Assembly: GCA_947034895.1 (NCBI GenBank)
Contig: OX344763.1
Coordinates: 27,651,025 to 27,715,024, forward strand
Direction: 5' to 3'
DNA: 64,000 nt
Origin: Rhytidiadelphus loreus
Lineage: Eukaryota; Streptophyta; Bryopsida; Hypnales; Hylocomiaceae
The notes under the pieces were generated by a model. It worked only from the letters and a program-made list of their open reading frames with translations. It was not told the origin of the DNA and made no database searches. Below, in pieces: positions 40,169-52,289 of the stretch. Position 1 is the first letter of the stretch, and each line of letters starts with the position of its first letter. The translations under genes were made by a program, and so were the position numbers.

Positions 40169-41804
40169 ATGAAGAGGTCCGAAAGGAAGCGAGGGTCAGG
40201 AATAGGCGAACTATTGCGAGTAGGAAAAGTCGCTCAAGGTCTTCCACCAGGTCCTCCTGCATTGGAAGAAGGTGTTGATGCGCTTAAACCCGGAGGGCCA
40301 CAACTGCTCTCCATTGATGACTTGAGAGAACGGTTGAAATTTCTGTCCAATTGGAAATTATCACCCGACAAAAGTACCATATCCAGAACATTCCGGGCCA
40401 GGAATTTTTCCGAGGGTGAGTCTTCGTTGTCTTTTCTCACTTGCAACAAGTATGATTTCTGCTGACTTTAACCCAAAATTATTGTATTGGTGAGATTGTT
40501 CCTTTTCCCACATAATTCCCCAAATCCATGAGGCTAACGTAAAAATTTAATGCGGATCTTATTTGTAGGACAGGTATAAAATTCTTTAATGCAGTTGCGA
40601 AGTTGGCAGAGGAGTATGACCATCCTCCTGTTAGTAATTCTCAACTTATATATCACTTCGGTCAACTTACAGTCTGCAAGCATGTTTGCTCAACTCAATA
40701 ATGGAGTTCTCATGGCAAATGATTAGGTTAGGACTTTTTATATGACATGGATTGATTCGGACAACCGATTGATTCCGTTGTGATGCGTGAATGTGGAGCA
40801 GGATTTACATTTGACCGAGTGTCGGAATGTGAATGTTGTTCTCAGTACTAGAGAACTTCAGGAAGTAACAAGTTTGGACATAAACATGGCGGAGAGAATT
40901 AATAACCTTGATGTCCAGTACTCAGAAGCTGACCAAGAATTTGAATTTTCCCTGCAAAAGGATCCAGAAATTTCACATCCTCAACTTTCTGAAGTTGAAC
41001 AGCAAGGGGATTCTTTTCCAATGCAGGAAGTGCAACGACCCGACACTTCTCAACTGTGAGTTACCCACTTCTACGTGGCTGTGCATTCCAATTATCTTCA
41101 GCAAGAAGTTTGTATTATTAATTTCTCCACTGTTCTCTCTCTTTCGTCGTACCACTCGATCACACAGCACTCCTGCCCATCAATGTACAGGTCAAGTTCG
41201 GGGCCTGCTAAGCCCCAATCTAGGAAGTCGAACAAGATCAGCTTCATTGACAGGTACATTAATTGTACCTTGTATGGCCTGAATAGGAGAGCAACTATCT
41301 ATTCCTTTGGAGTAATTTGCAACAGGTTTGAAAATTGTGGTCCCCGACAGTGCGGTTCAATTTGGTGCATACATTGTGCTGCATACATACAGGTTCACAG
41401 AGGGTGAAGAATCTCAGAATGTCTCTGCCACTCTGCTCCATTCCTTGATTCTGATATTCGCTGATGCTGGAGCTGGTGGCCTTTCCATACAAGAAGCTGT
41501 CAGGAGAATGAAAAAGCAAAGCCTGCCTGGTCTGAAAGAGAAAGGCAAAGCTGTTCAAGTTGCGAAAATAACTCGCAATCACCCCGACTTTGTTCCCTGC
41601 GATAACGTCGGATGCTTCGCGCTTCGGAAAACCCTGTTAAGAAGCTTCCAGTGTGGTAGCTTGGATCCCGAAGAATACGCGGACGAGAAGAAGATGGAGG
41701 CAATCGTTTTTGAGAAATATGCAGCGTCAGCAGCGGCTCTGCCAGAATTGCAGTCTTCCCCTAGATCCTCTGTACAGACCCCAAGTTTAAAAAGACGTGA
41801 TTGA
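40169..41804 (+). CDS. DCoH-like pterin dehydratase domain fused to a HARE-HTH-like domain
   Basis: Five exons join in frame to 373 residues: 40169-40415, 40574-40629, 40802-41055, 41168-41253 and 41326-41804. After a basic start (MKRSERKRGSG) comes a PCD domain at about 50-135: LLSIDDLRERLKFLSNW, ISRTFRARNFSEG, KFFNAVAKLAEEYDHPPD, LHLTECRNVNVVLSTR, SLDINMAERINNLD. A glutamine- and acid-rich linker follows. Residues about 250-320 resemble the HARE-HTH winged-helix domain known from ASXL, HB1 and plant RLT proteins: LILIFADAGAGGLSIQEAVRR, then KITRNHPDFVPCDNVGCFALR. The tail is charged. Of the three PCD active-site histidines only the first remains (H99; P100 and R118 replace the others), so a regulatory, DCoH-like role is more plausible than catalysis. 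The ATG at 40169 has a good context, but an upstream continuation from copy 1 is not excluded. Confidence 0.75.
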
Positions 41805-43005
41805 ATTATTTTCCTGCATCTGGAGGACGAGGAGATCGATTGCTTAGGCACACCACCTGGCAGGTTGTGCGGCAACTACACTACCAGAGTAGCCCGGATG
41901 AACCACCTTCAGCGCAGTAAAATCGATATGTATTCTAACGGTTTTCAATAAGGAAAATGAGAGATTGTTATACCTCTTAATTCTATTCCTGCAGGTGCAA
42001 AAGAAGCGGGGCTTCATTAAAGACCATGCATATATGTACCATTCTGAAGTGTGACTTACTGACCTACAGATGATAACTTCACATTTTCACGTGTTTGTTT
42101 TTTAATCTCATGATGCAGCGCATCACTTTGGAGATGATTTTGTAAATGTGACGAATTTCTGACGTCCTGACAACGTTGTGCAGTTACTGCACCCAAACAA
42201 ATTAAGTCTCGACGTTATGCTTCTCAGACTCAAATTGGTTGTTGGGGATCAACTGCACTGGCTCCGCCTCCACAACTGTTTGACATACGTCTATCAAGTG
42301 TCAACCAGCTATGGATTTCGTGTTGGTGACCAATGTGCATAGAAGGGTTGGCCATAATGGCACTGCTGTCGCTCGGTTGGAATGGAACCACAGAAAATCC
42401 ACCACTTTACCAGTTAACCCTTGAATTTCTAATCGCTTCCAAGATGGAGTATCGGAATTTCCATCTCATGCATGCACTACAGTACAACTGAGCACTTGGT
42501 AGCCAGTGATGTACGAATGGTGATACGGTGATGAATGATTCTATTGGGAACAGGACTCGGAAATCGATTTTGTGAATTAACTGAACCCTGGGTCCTGAAT
42601 AATTCGTCCAACAGGTCAACTGGAATAACTGCCGACCTAACTCGATCTCCATGGTTCAGCTGAAATAGTTCGGCCTTCCTGCTTCGTCTCCGAGTCCTTC
42701 ATCTCGGCAAATTCAGCCAGGATGTGATCGTCCTTCCTCGAATTGAATCCCAGCGAAGTACATAGTTCGATCTGTGGGATTTTTACGAGCAGCTTGAGGT
42801 TGAATGCAATGCCGCTGAATCTCACGATAGATTCCTGGAGTTCATAGCCGGAGAATAAGATGGAATGTCCCGGCATGCCCAGTTCTGGCAGTGAAAATGT
42901 AAATGCACGTAACCTCTGCACTAATTCTGCATCACAATGATCAACATACATATTTTAGCATTTTGAGGTTCGTCGTGATTGCTTGAGCCATGTGGTGACG
43001 GTCAG
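41805..43005. other. intergenic region before the armadillo gene
   Basis: Contains the 3' flank of the DCoH-HARE gene and probably the promoter and any first exon of the armadillo gene. A minus-strand open frame at 42637-42951 is listed separately. I found nothing else. Confidence 0.4.
42637..42951 (-). CDS. possible minus-strand ORF or exon of unknown product
   Basis: A 104-codon ATG-started frame has fairly protein-like composition (FTFSLPELGMPGHSILFSGYE, FNLKLLVKIPQIELC, HILAEFAEMKDSET). A potential acceptor (TGATGCAG) lies near its start. It would be head-to-head with the armadillo gene with under 60 bp between them. I do not recognise it and it may be a chance frame. Confidence 0.25.
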   Translation of the reverse strand: MYVDHCDAELVQRLRAFTFSLPELGMPGHSILFSGYELQESIVRFSGIAFNLKLLVKIPQIELCTSLGFNSRKDDHILAEFAEMKDSETKQEGRTISAEPWRSS

Positions 43006-44434
43006 GATGCCAGAGACTTGGAGGAAGCGAAGGAGAAGCTATCGCAGCCAACGAAATGGCTCCTTGAGCAAAAGACGTTGCTGCAGTTGCTGACTCATCT
43101 CAAGGTTCTGTCTCGCAAGGAGGTGAATCGCAAGACTGTAGGGGCGAAGGCCATCGCTCAGCTGCTGAAGCATCTCAGCGACCAGTCCGTGGGCACCAAG
43201 ATCCAGGCCGAGGGCGCCAACGTTGTGCTCAACATCTGCTACGAGAAAGAGAATGTGAGCGCCGTGCTGGCGTGCGGAGGAGCGTCCACCTTGGTACTCC
43301 CACCAAACCCTAATTCCTACTGTCGTGATTGCTGTCCGATCGATCGCTGTATTTGGTGCTGCTTTCCGATACTTGTACCTTCCTGTGCATTAGGTTGAGT
43401 TTCTGACTTCGAAAGACGAGGAGTTGCAAGCCAACGCCGCAGGTGCGTTGCAGAGCATCTGTTTTCAGCCCGAAGGGCGCAAAGTCGTGCGCAGCCTGGG
43501 TGCTATCCCTCCCTTGGTGGACCTCCTCTCTGCCGGTTCCCTCAATGTACTGTAAAATACTACCGATCATCATTGATCCTAAAATTCAGTCTCGCATTCT
43601 GACAATTCACTGATTTCAGTATTCTAAGAGTGGGGGATTTGTTTTGTTTGTTGTTCTGAATTAATTGGAGTTCCACCTGATTGATCTCATTAGGTTAGGG
43701 CACGGGCGGTGGGAGCCCTGCACAACATCAGCTCCGATGTGGACTCCATCCGCGTGATTCGCCGGAAAGGCGGCATCCGGTGGCTGGTGCGCCTTCTGCA
43801 CCACACGCAGCCCTGCGTGTGCGGCTCGGCCGCGGGCGCCTTGCAGAACGTCTCTCGCGAGGTCGCCAGCCGTCTCCTCATCCGCGACAGCGATGCCATC
43901 CACTCGCTCATCAAGCTGCTCCAGAGCACCGAGGTCCAAACGCAGGTCTGTGCAGCGGGCGCGTTGTTGAACGTCCTGGGTCCGGAGCTTTGTGACGAAG
44001 ACCACCCCACTCCGCAAGGCCTGAAACGACGAGAAGCCTTCGTGAAGACGATCACCCTCACCCTCGTGGCCAGCATTATCAAGCAGACGGTCTTCACCCC
44101 CGAGACGAAGGACATGATCGAAAAAGCCTCGACCTCGATGATCAGAGCGCCAACGGCCCCGGTGATCACCAAAACATCGTCTCCGACTCGCCCTGACATG
44201 ACCTTGTCGCCCACTCTCGGCGGAGGAGGAATCCGAGCACACACAGCTCTGTCGACTCCGGCTCCTCCTCGGCTACGCGGGGGCGGCCCCCAAAGCCCAG
44301 GTCCGCATCGCCTGCCGAATGCGGACTGGTCCTTGGACTTCGTACCTCCGAATCGAAGAGCTGCGTTGCTGGAGCAAGACGTGAACACCATGACTGGCAA
44401 ACAGTCAGCCCCCTCCATGCCCAGAGTGGACTAA
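43006..44434 (+). CDS. armadillo (ARM) repeat protein, N-terminal exon not found
   Basis: Exons 43006-43293, 43394-43546 and 43694-44434 join in phase 0. The product starts DARDLEEAKEKLSQ and has about five ARM-type helical repeats, seen as IQAEGANVVLNICYE, LQANAAGALQSICFQPEGR, VRARAVGALHNISSD, VCGSAAGALQNVSRE and VQTQVCAAGALLNVLG. The roughly 42-residue spacing is the usual ARM period. ARM proteins are protein-interaction scaffolds; partners cannot be read from the sequence. The C-terminal 120 residues are proline-, serine- and threonine-rich and probably disordered, ending PSMPRVD. The third exon is markedly GC-rich compared with its surroundings. No ATG opens the first exon in frame and CAG precedes it as an acceptor, so at least one upstream exon is missing from this model. 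Confidence 0.75.
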
Positions 44435-45758
44435 CTTTAGACTGTACAGTACAGTAGTACTTTAAGGTGATCATTTTCACTTCCCTTTGCTACTTTCTTT
44501 GCGCATACATCATATCGATCGTTTATTTCATCACCATTCGTGTGATACCTGCCTTTGCACAAAGTCGCACCCGACCGTTGAATGTGGTGAGAAAGTGGTG
44601 CTCAAATTTTTTGTGGAATGATGTCTGGGAATTAGGGATTCATATCTTCTGCGATTATCTTGCAATTATGTTCTGAAGAGTCAGATTGTCAAGGTCTGGC
44701 CTCATGGTCGAGTGCGATATCGATGCCGATGCTTCGACTTCTGACTTACTATGGTACTAGCTGTGATTACGTACACATTCCACAAATCCCATGTGATCTG
44801 CATAGCCTCATGAGTCATGACAGAGTTGCGGTATAAAATATATAATTCACAATAGCGATTGAGTCGTGACATCATCGGATCAGGTGCCTCAGCAGGTGGA
44901 CCTACGGGAGATCACAGTTGCCATGAAGGTGGGTGGGTGCATAAAACTTTGCGCTCATTTTCTTTGAAGAAATTCTCTCAAGTCTCCCACAGACCGTTGA
45001 CAGTCGAGTAACCACTGAATTGGAATCTTGATAAGCCCCTGGCACGAAATCCAACATCCAAATAGATAAGAACTTTTGGTTCATAAAATTGCGAGAAAAA
45101 GAGTTGTTATTAAAACGTAATGGGTTCATGCATCGTGCATTGGGTGACTTATCGCCTACCTAGCTCGTTCTGTGAATCTCACAGGGTGAAATAATAGACG
45201 AAAACTTGTTGAAGAACCAACAACAGAGTCCAACTGGTTGAAAGAAACTCTTATGCAATTGTTGACTGCATACAAGCACACGTTTACCAAGGTTAATTTG
45301 TTGATTAGTAACTGCAGAGAAAATTTATTCACAAGCTCCTCCACATGCCGGTCGGGGACACAACATCATCGAGACCTCAGATAATCCGCTGAAGAATAAA
45401 ACTAACTACATGTAGCTTATTGTGAACTCATGGCTACAACAGATGTGGGTCGGATGTCAGATATTGCTCGTCGGAAAAGGAAGTCCTTTTTTCTTAATAT
45501 CGCATAGAGGCAGCAGACGTGCGGCTCAGGGTCAAAAGTAGACGGCAGCAGGCCTTTGTTCACTTCTCCAGTGGTACTTCACTGAATGATCGGCTTCATA
45601 TCATATCTAAGTTATTTGAAATCAGCTGCATTCAGCTCAACAAGATCTCTTTCTTCTCCCGTGAATTCTGCTCTGGGATTGTGCAAAATATTTTGAAGGT
45701 AAACCACCGAGTGTAGGCTCAACAAAGATACCAAAAGAATGAAGAGTCTCTTGGGGCT
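44435..45758. other. gene-free intergenic DNA
   Basis: 3' flank of the armadillo gene. No other coding or structural feature supported. Confidence 0.4.
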
Positions 45759-45920
45759 ACCAAGTTAACTTATCGTGCTAAGGTAACCCTAAAATTCTCA
45801 TTACCAAGTTGTGGTTTTTGAGGTTTGGGTGTGGTTCCACCAAGTTAACTTATCATTACTAGGTAACCCTAAAATTCTTAGTACCAAGTTGTGGTTCTTG
45901 AGTTTTTGGTGGGGTTCCAC
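45759..45920. repeat. 80-bp tandem repeat, two copies
   Basis: ACCAAGTTAACTTATC begins units at 45759 and 45839; each runs through GGTAACCCTAAAATTCT and GGGTGTGGTTCCAC or a close variant. Two copies end at 45920. Confidence 0.85.
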
Positions 45921-47027
45921 TTTGGACTTTGAACTTGTTCCTGCATGCAATTAAATTTTTTGGGACGCAAAGTTTTGTCACAGATTTGGGAATATAATTT
46001 GCAAGCATAAATCAATTTGGGTGCATTTCTATGAATTATTGAGGGTTGTGACCTCCAAAAAATCCAACCCTATAATTATTTGTGTATCATGGATGGGCCA
46101 CCATTTGGAAGTTCCAATAGCCACTCAAAGACCATGGCATAAAATTTCACCCTGCATGCCTAAATGCCATAAGTTTGTATTTATTAAAAATCCTCTCACT
46201 TTATAATGGTCTAATACAACAATTCAACATTGGGATAGAACACGTCATTTTTGAAGTATTGGTAAATTTATTTGATATTTGTAGTTCTTAGTATTTTATT
46301 CATTACAAGTAGTATTACAAGCAATATTTAGTTTACAAAGTAGATTCAAGAAACAATATTTGGTGTGATAATTTTCAAGTATGTATGTTTTAATAATAGA
46401 TGTAAACCAAATTCTACATACTCTAGTTTTCACTCAATTTTTTATTTAGTTTACAAAATACAATTATTGGTGAACTAATTTTCAAGTATGTACATTATAT
46501 TAATAGAAACAAACTAAATTCTACACACCATAATTCACACTAAATTTTGGAATTGAGATACACTCATGGACAAGACATACTAAGAAAAAAATCTCTTCTT
46601 TCAATAGTTGAAGCTCAAAGAAAGTGAAGAAATCTAAACTAGGTTATTTTTGTATATATTTTACACAAATTTAATAATATCCCCTTCAATAGTGCAAAGA
46701 CTTTGGAAGATTTAAAGCAAAAAGAATTCTACGCTTGAGCTTGCTTCATGTAATGAAAACTCATAAATACATTTGAGTAAGAAAAACAAAATGGTGGTCA
46801 AATGGTGTAGCTTATATTAATGAAACTAATAATACAAATTTGGAACTTAAGTACTATCACTCTAAATCCTTGTCTTTCATCTCTCATACAAGGTAAGATA
46901 ATACTTCATTTCAATCATGGCTCTATTAAGTATTATACTTAAAGACTAGCAATGAATAATCATCTTTTGGACCTAATTGAATAGATTTTTCTTCACCACC
47001 TTTCTATTACAATCTCAGCAACACATG
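45921..47027. other. gene-free AT-rich DNA
   Basis: No gene or structured feature supported; a phrase near AATTTTCAAGTATGTA recurs at 46371 and 46479, suggesting an old duplication of about 110 bp. Confidence 0.4.
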
Positions 47028-47180
47028 CACTACAAGAAAATGGAGGTATCAATGACTTCTCCACAATGACTACATTGACAACAATGACTTCAAAATGACT
47101 GTAAAATGACTAATTTGCAGTCATTGTTGTTGGTACAATCATTGTGGACAAGTCATTTATACCCCCATTTTCTTGTAGTG
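47028..47180. mobile_element. 153-bp CACTA-type MITE
   Basis: Begins CACTACAAGAAAATGG and ends CCATTTTCTTGTAGTG, with ATG duplicated on both sides (47025-47027 and 47181-47183). It is the same length as, and clearly homologous to, the copy at 14934-15086. Confidence 0.9.
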
Positions 47181-50100
47181 ATGCTACTACACTTCCATGT
47201 ATTAAAATGCAAAATGTTTCCTTTCTTCAAAGTCAATCCTATAATCATGTAAAAACATTACACAAAGTTAGCTTAAAGTAAGACTTGAAATGCATTGCAC
47301 TTCAAGGAAGTCACTAAAATATGACAAGCGCCATGTGACTACATAGTTATTTCAGTCTTGCAATTAGTAATATTGGGCTTTCATTTGACTCTAGTTATGC
47401 TCTAGTCTAACTCTATTCATCACTGTAGACATATTTTTTAGGACTTCAACCCTTTAAGGACAACAACCAATTGGAAAGCTCAAAAGATGAGTAGAAGTAC
47501 ACTCAATATATGGTTTTAAGAAGAATCCAACATTTGGATTGTAAAGAAACTTGATGGGAGTGAGTACGGCTTTGGATTACCTTAAAGGCTAGTATTGCAT
47601 TGAAGTCAATCAATGAATGGGAGTTGGAGAATTCTTTGAGGGAATCAATGGGAGTTGAAGCATCTTTTGCTTCAAGTATGGTTGTTCAGAGGAGTCTAGT
47701 GAAATAAATAAGTTCTAATGCTTTTAACTTTGAAAATTCAAAGAATATTAGATGAGTGCTGTAAATTATAAAACGACCTAAATTGATTTTGCCTTCTAAA
47801 TTAAAAGGCTAGCATTCTACCCCCCAAAAAATCATTACTTGGAACTTTTGGGTGCTTCTACCTTACTAGGATTTTGTTGCTCTCCACACTACCAATGATG
47901 CCCAATTGAAGGTTTAATATCTCTTTTTTCTAACTTCAGAGACCTTCAAATGGTGACACTAATTTTTTACATAAATATCAAAGCCCCAAAAGGATGATTG
48001 GTGGTATTGGCTTTGGAGGAATGGCATGAACTTCCTTTAAGGTGGTTGGAAAAAAGACCTATTGTCTTTTGTAGCGTTTAGGCAAAATTAGAGATTTTGA
48101 TAGTCAATACTATGAGTACTTTTTAGTGGAAGAATCTCAACCGCATTGAGAGGAAAAATGAATGACTAGAAGTATTGTTGCAAGTATTATAGGCTATTTG
48201 CAAGTACTAAAACAATACCGTGTGAAAAAAGACCATTTGTTCCAAAAAAAATAGATACAACAAGGTAGAAATTCATAAAAAATAGAAATTCATAAAAAAA
48301 AACTAAAATTTTCATTTGTGAAGACTTGATTGGTGGTCAAATTCTAATAAAAGGATGAGCTCAAAACCATCTTCAATATTCAAAAGTACGCACACCAAAG
48401 AGCCATTTTTGTACAAATGCAGACAACATAAAATAATTTATTTTTAGATGCTTCTTGGTAGGAACATGCATGCATACCCACCTGTTGTAGTAATAAACCA
48501 CATAAATTTCAGCTTCACATCATTAATTTTAGATACTTTGCAATACTAAAAAAAACTAAATCTCAAAGTATGACAAATTGACTTTTAAATATAAATTGAT
48601 TTTTGACTTTTTGAAAAAAAAGGGATACAATTAAAATCAAGACAACCATCTTCAATAAAAATTTCAAGTTCATTGAGTTCATGCTTCAAAAATTATAGTA
48701 GATGACAACTCCATCACTCTAAATGTGACAAAAAAGGACAATTTTTTCTTGCAATCACCTCTTTGTCAATGCATATTCATATGTGTGTTGTCATCATAAA
48801 GACAACATAAATTGAAGTCTCAAGCAAGATGTGGAACATGATGTCTATAGCATATGATATTGCAAAGAATTCTCATGAGTACCAAAAACACAATATCAAA
48901 ATCTTGAGTGCATATGTACAAATCATTTTTAAATGTCAAGATATTCTTAAAGAAAAGATTCATGACCAACATCATCCCAAATCACATTTTCAAAGAAATT
49001 GAACTCTTAATTCATTAGGAAAAATCCAAGGCCCAAAGAGGGCTACAAGTTTAGATCCCTCCCCAAGTAGAAATGGTGCAATTGTAGAAAAAATCAGTAA
49101 GGATGATGTGGCACTACTAGTGCCACAACAGAGCCACATTAGTGCCACCGCAATGCCACCACAGACTATGCAATTTTAAATTGTTATTTATTTTTAATAA
49201 AAATAAATAATAAATAAATAAATTTGTTACTACACCACAACGATACCAAAAATAAACTCTTAACGGCCTTGTTGAGGACTCAGATTTTTTCTAATGGGCT
49301 AGTAAAATGAGAGCTACTAAATCAACAAGATCACATGTGGCAACGCCAATCTACACTCTAAGAAGAATTGAGAGAAATTACAACTTAATCTGTACTCATG
49401 CTCCCTTATTACACAAAATTCTCACCACACTAGATTCAAAATCCTCAAGCAATACAAAATAAAATCTGAACCATGCATTTTGTGCTTCAAATCTAACAAA
49501 TATATTGAAAATGAATTTTTTTTTGAAGAAAAACAAATTGATGCAAAACCTCATCAAAACTCACAACACTATTTAAATCAACACTTCCAAATTCTTAAAG
49601 TAGAGAGATCTACATCCTTTGCATCTACCCAAAATGGGAGCCAATATTTGAAAGCTAGATTAAAAAAAATGAGTCCAATCTCTACAAAAAGTTAGTACAA
49701 TGGTAGACACAATGATAGTGAGCAGCAACTACAAGCAAGATCAAAATTGGAAAGCTCTAGAAGACAACAACATCTCTTAAACTTAGGTATGCAAAACAAA
49801 GTTCAAAGAGTCTTCAACAATTTGTCATGTAAGCACAAATTGCCATACTCAACACATCAAGTAGCTAACATCAACATCACACATAAAAAAAATTCAATCT
49901 AAAATGCATCACACGTACATTCTTAAATGCCCCCCCTAGCTAACAATATTGCTCCGACATGCAGCTAGGTTTACATTGTAAATGTAGTTGGATCCAAATG
50001 TCATAATGAGAGAACTACTCATCATCTCTCCACATCTAAGTTAAGGTCATGGGTTGACCGATATATGCAAAAGTGAATCCATTGTGATATGACAAGAGAT

Positions 50101-50269
50101 TGTAGGCTGGGTGTAAATGTGAGCCCCATCCTTAATTGCCTTCAACAAGTTTTTGTTGTTCAATCTCAATGAAGTCCACTGCAAATTTGAGCCTTTTGTA
50201 CCGTGCATCTAGTGCCTATTTAACTCAAATGGCAATGATGTCATAGACAATTTGTTTTCTTGAATTTTT
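47181..50269. other. gene-free AT-rich DNA
   Basis: Strongly AT-rich with short AAATAA runs near 49190-49220. No gene or element boundary supported. Confidence 0.4.
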
Positions 50270-50596
50270 TTAGCACTTGTCTAAAGACAAAGCATGACTT
50301 GAAGATCTTTGACAATGAAGGCAAATCCAATCTTTTAGAGGCAGAGTCGAAAGAGGTGGCATCAAATATGCCATATGCCATCCACGTTGGCATTGGTCAC
50401 ACAATAACATGGTAGTTGCCCCTTTCTCCTTACCACAAACATAATATGGAAGGTCAATTGGCACATTAGCTAACTCTGGATGGATAGAACCCTCAATAGG
50501 AAGATGACATGGAGCACAATTCTTAGAGTGCTCTCGACATTCCTGTCCATCTTTGTCTTCAAGCAACAAAATACCACTAGGTAATACATCCTTCAC
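50270..50596 (-). pseudogene. decayed PHD-finger coding fragment
   Basis: The 108-codon frame contains a PHD-type pattern: YVCGKEKGATTMLLCDQCQ, RGWHMAYLMPPLSTLP, DWICLHC. Two of the eight zinc ligands are tyrosine instead of cysteine (the first ligand, and the one after the central histidine), each explained by one G-to-A change in the codon. An upstream segment CREHSKNCAPCHLP may be another zinc-binding remnant. PHD fingers read histone H3 tails; here the finger sits in a repeat desert with no complete gene, so a transposon-borne relic is likely. Confidence 0.5.
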
Positions 50597-51387
50597 TCAA
50601 AGAATAGTGGGCCCTTCTTTTATATCAAGGGTTGTAGGCGCCTCACGTTGGAGATAAATATAATCTCCATGAGAGAGTCTTCTCAACTGAGGTCAGTAAG
50701 CTCCATTGCAAATGGGAGCATAATGTAAATAATCCTCTTCATTAAATTTAGATTGTAGCTTCATTGTCCCCTAACTATTGTCATGTATCCTCAGAATAAG
50801 TAATTGGTCATCATGATGTTGCTAAACAGCAAGACAAGTACCAAAATTCACACTAGAGTGTGAGATTCTGAATCTAATCACTTGGCAAAGAAACCTCTTC
50901 TTCAAATTTGTCGTGTACCAAATCCATGGAGTGGAGGCTAAATTGATTTTTTGAGTGTGACTTGGCCTTGAAGGTACTCTCAAGCGTTTTTTAGCAACTT
51001 TAGATTGTTTCTAGAGTGATTGAAGGTGGAGGAGAGAACTTAGAAAGTTGCAAGAATTTTTCTTCTCAAATTTTCAATTTCCTTCCTTGTGGTAGCAATT
51101 TTGAGTGGAATGACAAAATTTCAACTTCTAAATTGTTGCTTATACTTGCATTAGTAGTAGAGGAGTTGCATATGAACCCAATGCTTTAAAAATCGTAGGA
51201 TTTGAGTGATTTTTGAAGAAGTTATAGGGTTTCTAAGTTTTTGACATTTTTTAGTTGAGTCCCTGGACTGCATGCCAATTTCTGAAATCTAGAATTCTTG
51301 AATATTTTATAAAATCTAGGATATTTGAAGATTCTTTCAAATCTAAGAAATTGAAAGAATCTTTTCTAAAATCTTGGATTTGGATAG
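50597..51387. other. gene-free AT-rich DNA
   Basis: May contain further remnants of the element that carried the PHD-like frame, but no continuous coding is visible. Confidence 0.3.
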
Positions 51388-51673
51388 ATCATTAGATGTT
51401 TTCTGGGGGGTGGGGAGGGCCGTTTCGGCCTGTTCCCGACCCTGATCCCTTGGCAGTTTCGGAGAACAGCCGTTCCCGAGCCGTTCCCAATAGAAATTTT
51501 TTGAAAAAAAAAAAAAAAAAAATTTACATTCTTGAAATGAGAAAAAAAACAGAAAAAAAAAATTAAAATTTGCCGATGTGGCAGTTGCTCGACCACATCA
51601 GCAGGCAGTTTGCAGCAGTTCCCAAGCCTGATAACTCGCAGCCCTCCACAATGCTGGAAACCCATCTAATGAT
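51388..51673. mobile_element. 286-bp GC-rich insertion with short inverted ends
   Basis: ATCATTAGATG at 51388-51398 is repeated inverted at 51663-51673. Between them lies GC-rich sequence with repeated CCGTTCCC-type words, a run of about 20 A, and a second GC-rich block. Composition differs sharply from the AT-rich flanks. It could be a small terminal-inverted-repeat element or a retroposed fragment with an internal poly-A tract. Confidence 0.4.
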
Positions 51674-52200
51674 ATAGAATGTTTTTGAAATGTTTCCTAG
51701 ATTCTATATATCCATGCAAAAATTTCCATTGCTAAAGTTTTTAAATCCAAAAATAGGTCTTTATAGTCTATAACCTTCACTTGGGTGTCATTGGTCTGTA
51801 GTGAGGAGAGAAGCAAAGTCCCTAGTGAATTGTTTCACTCTTTATTCAAAATTTCACATTACTTTCAAATTTTCATAAAACAATGTGAAATTCTTACAAC
51901 TACTAGAAGACATGTAACCAAATGTGTGAAAAATAAATACAAGAAGACACATTGATAGATAGTTGCAAAATGAAATTTGAAGACATAATTACAAGTTTGT
52001 CCTTCCACAGTTAAAGTCTATAGACTTTAGTTGCATTAACACTAGTGTATCCTAGGCCATTCCTACAACCAAAATAAAAGTTAATTTTTTTTTAATTTTT
52101 TAATTCGCAAAAAATTTGAAAATCTATATTTTTATACATGAAGGAGTGCAAAGGCTTTATTGTAGAGTGAGAGGTTGCATTCTTGATACATAAACGTATC

Positions 52201-52227
52201 AAACAAACAAACAAACAAACAAACAAA
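52201..52227. repeat. (AAAC)n microsatellite
   Basis: About seven tandem AAAC units. Confidence 0.9.
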
Positions 52228-52289
52228 AGAACTTAACCTAAGGTATAGACTAATGTACCAAAATAAAAAATAAAAATAATTTCCTAATT

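Noticed and set aside
43661..44480. Minus-strand frames up to 242 codons opposite the armadillo gene
   Set aside because: They are arginine-rich shadows of a GC-rich coding exon with clear ARM repeats on the plus strand.
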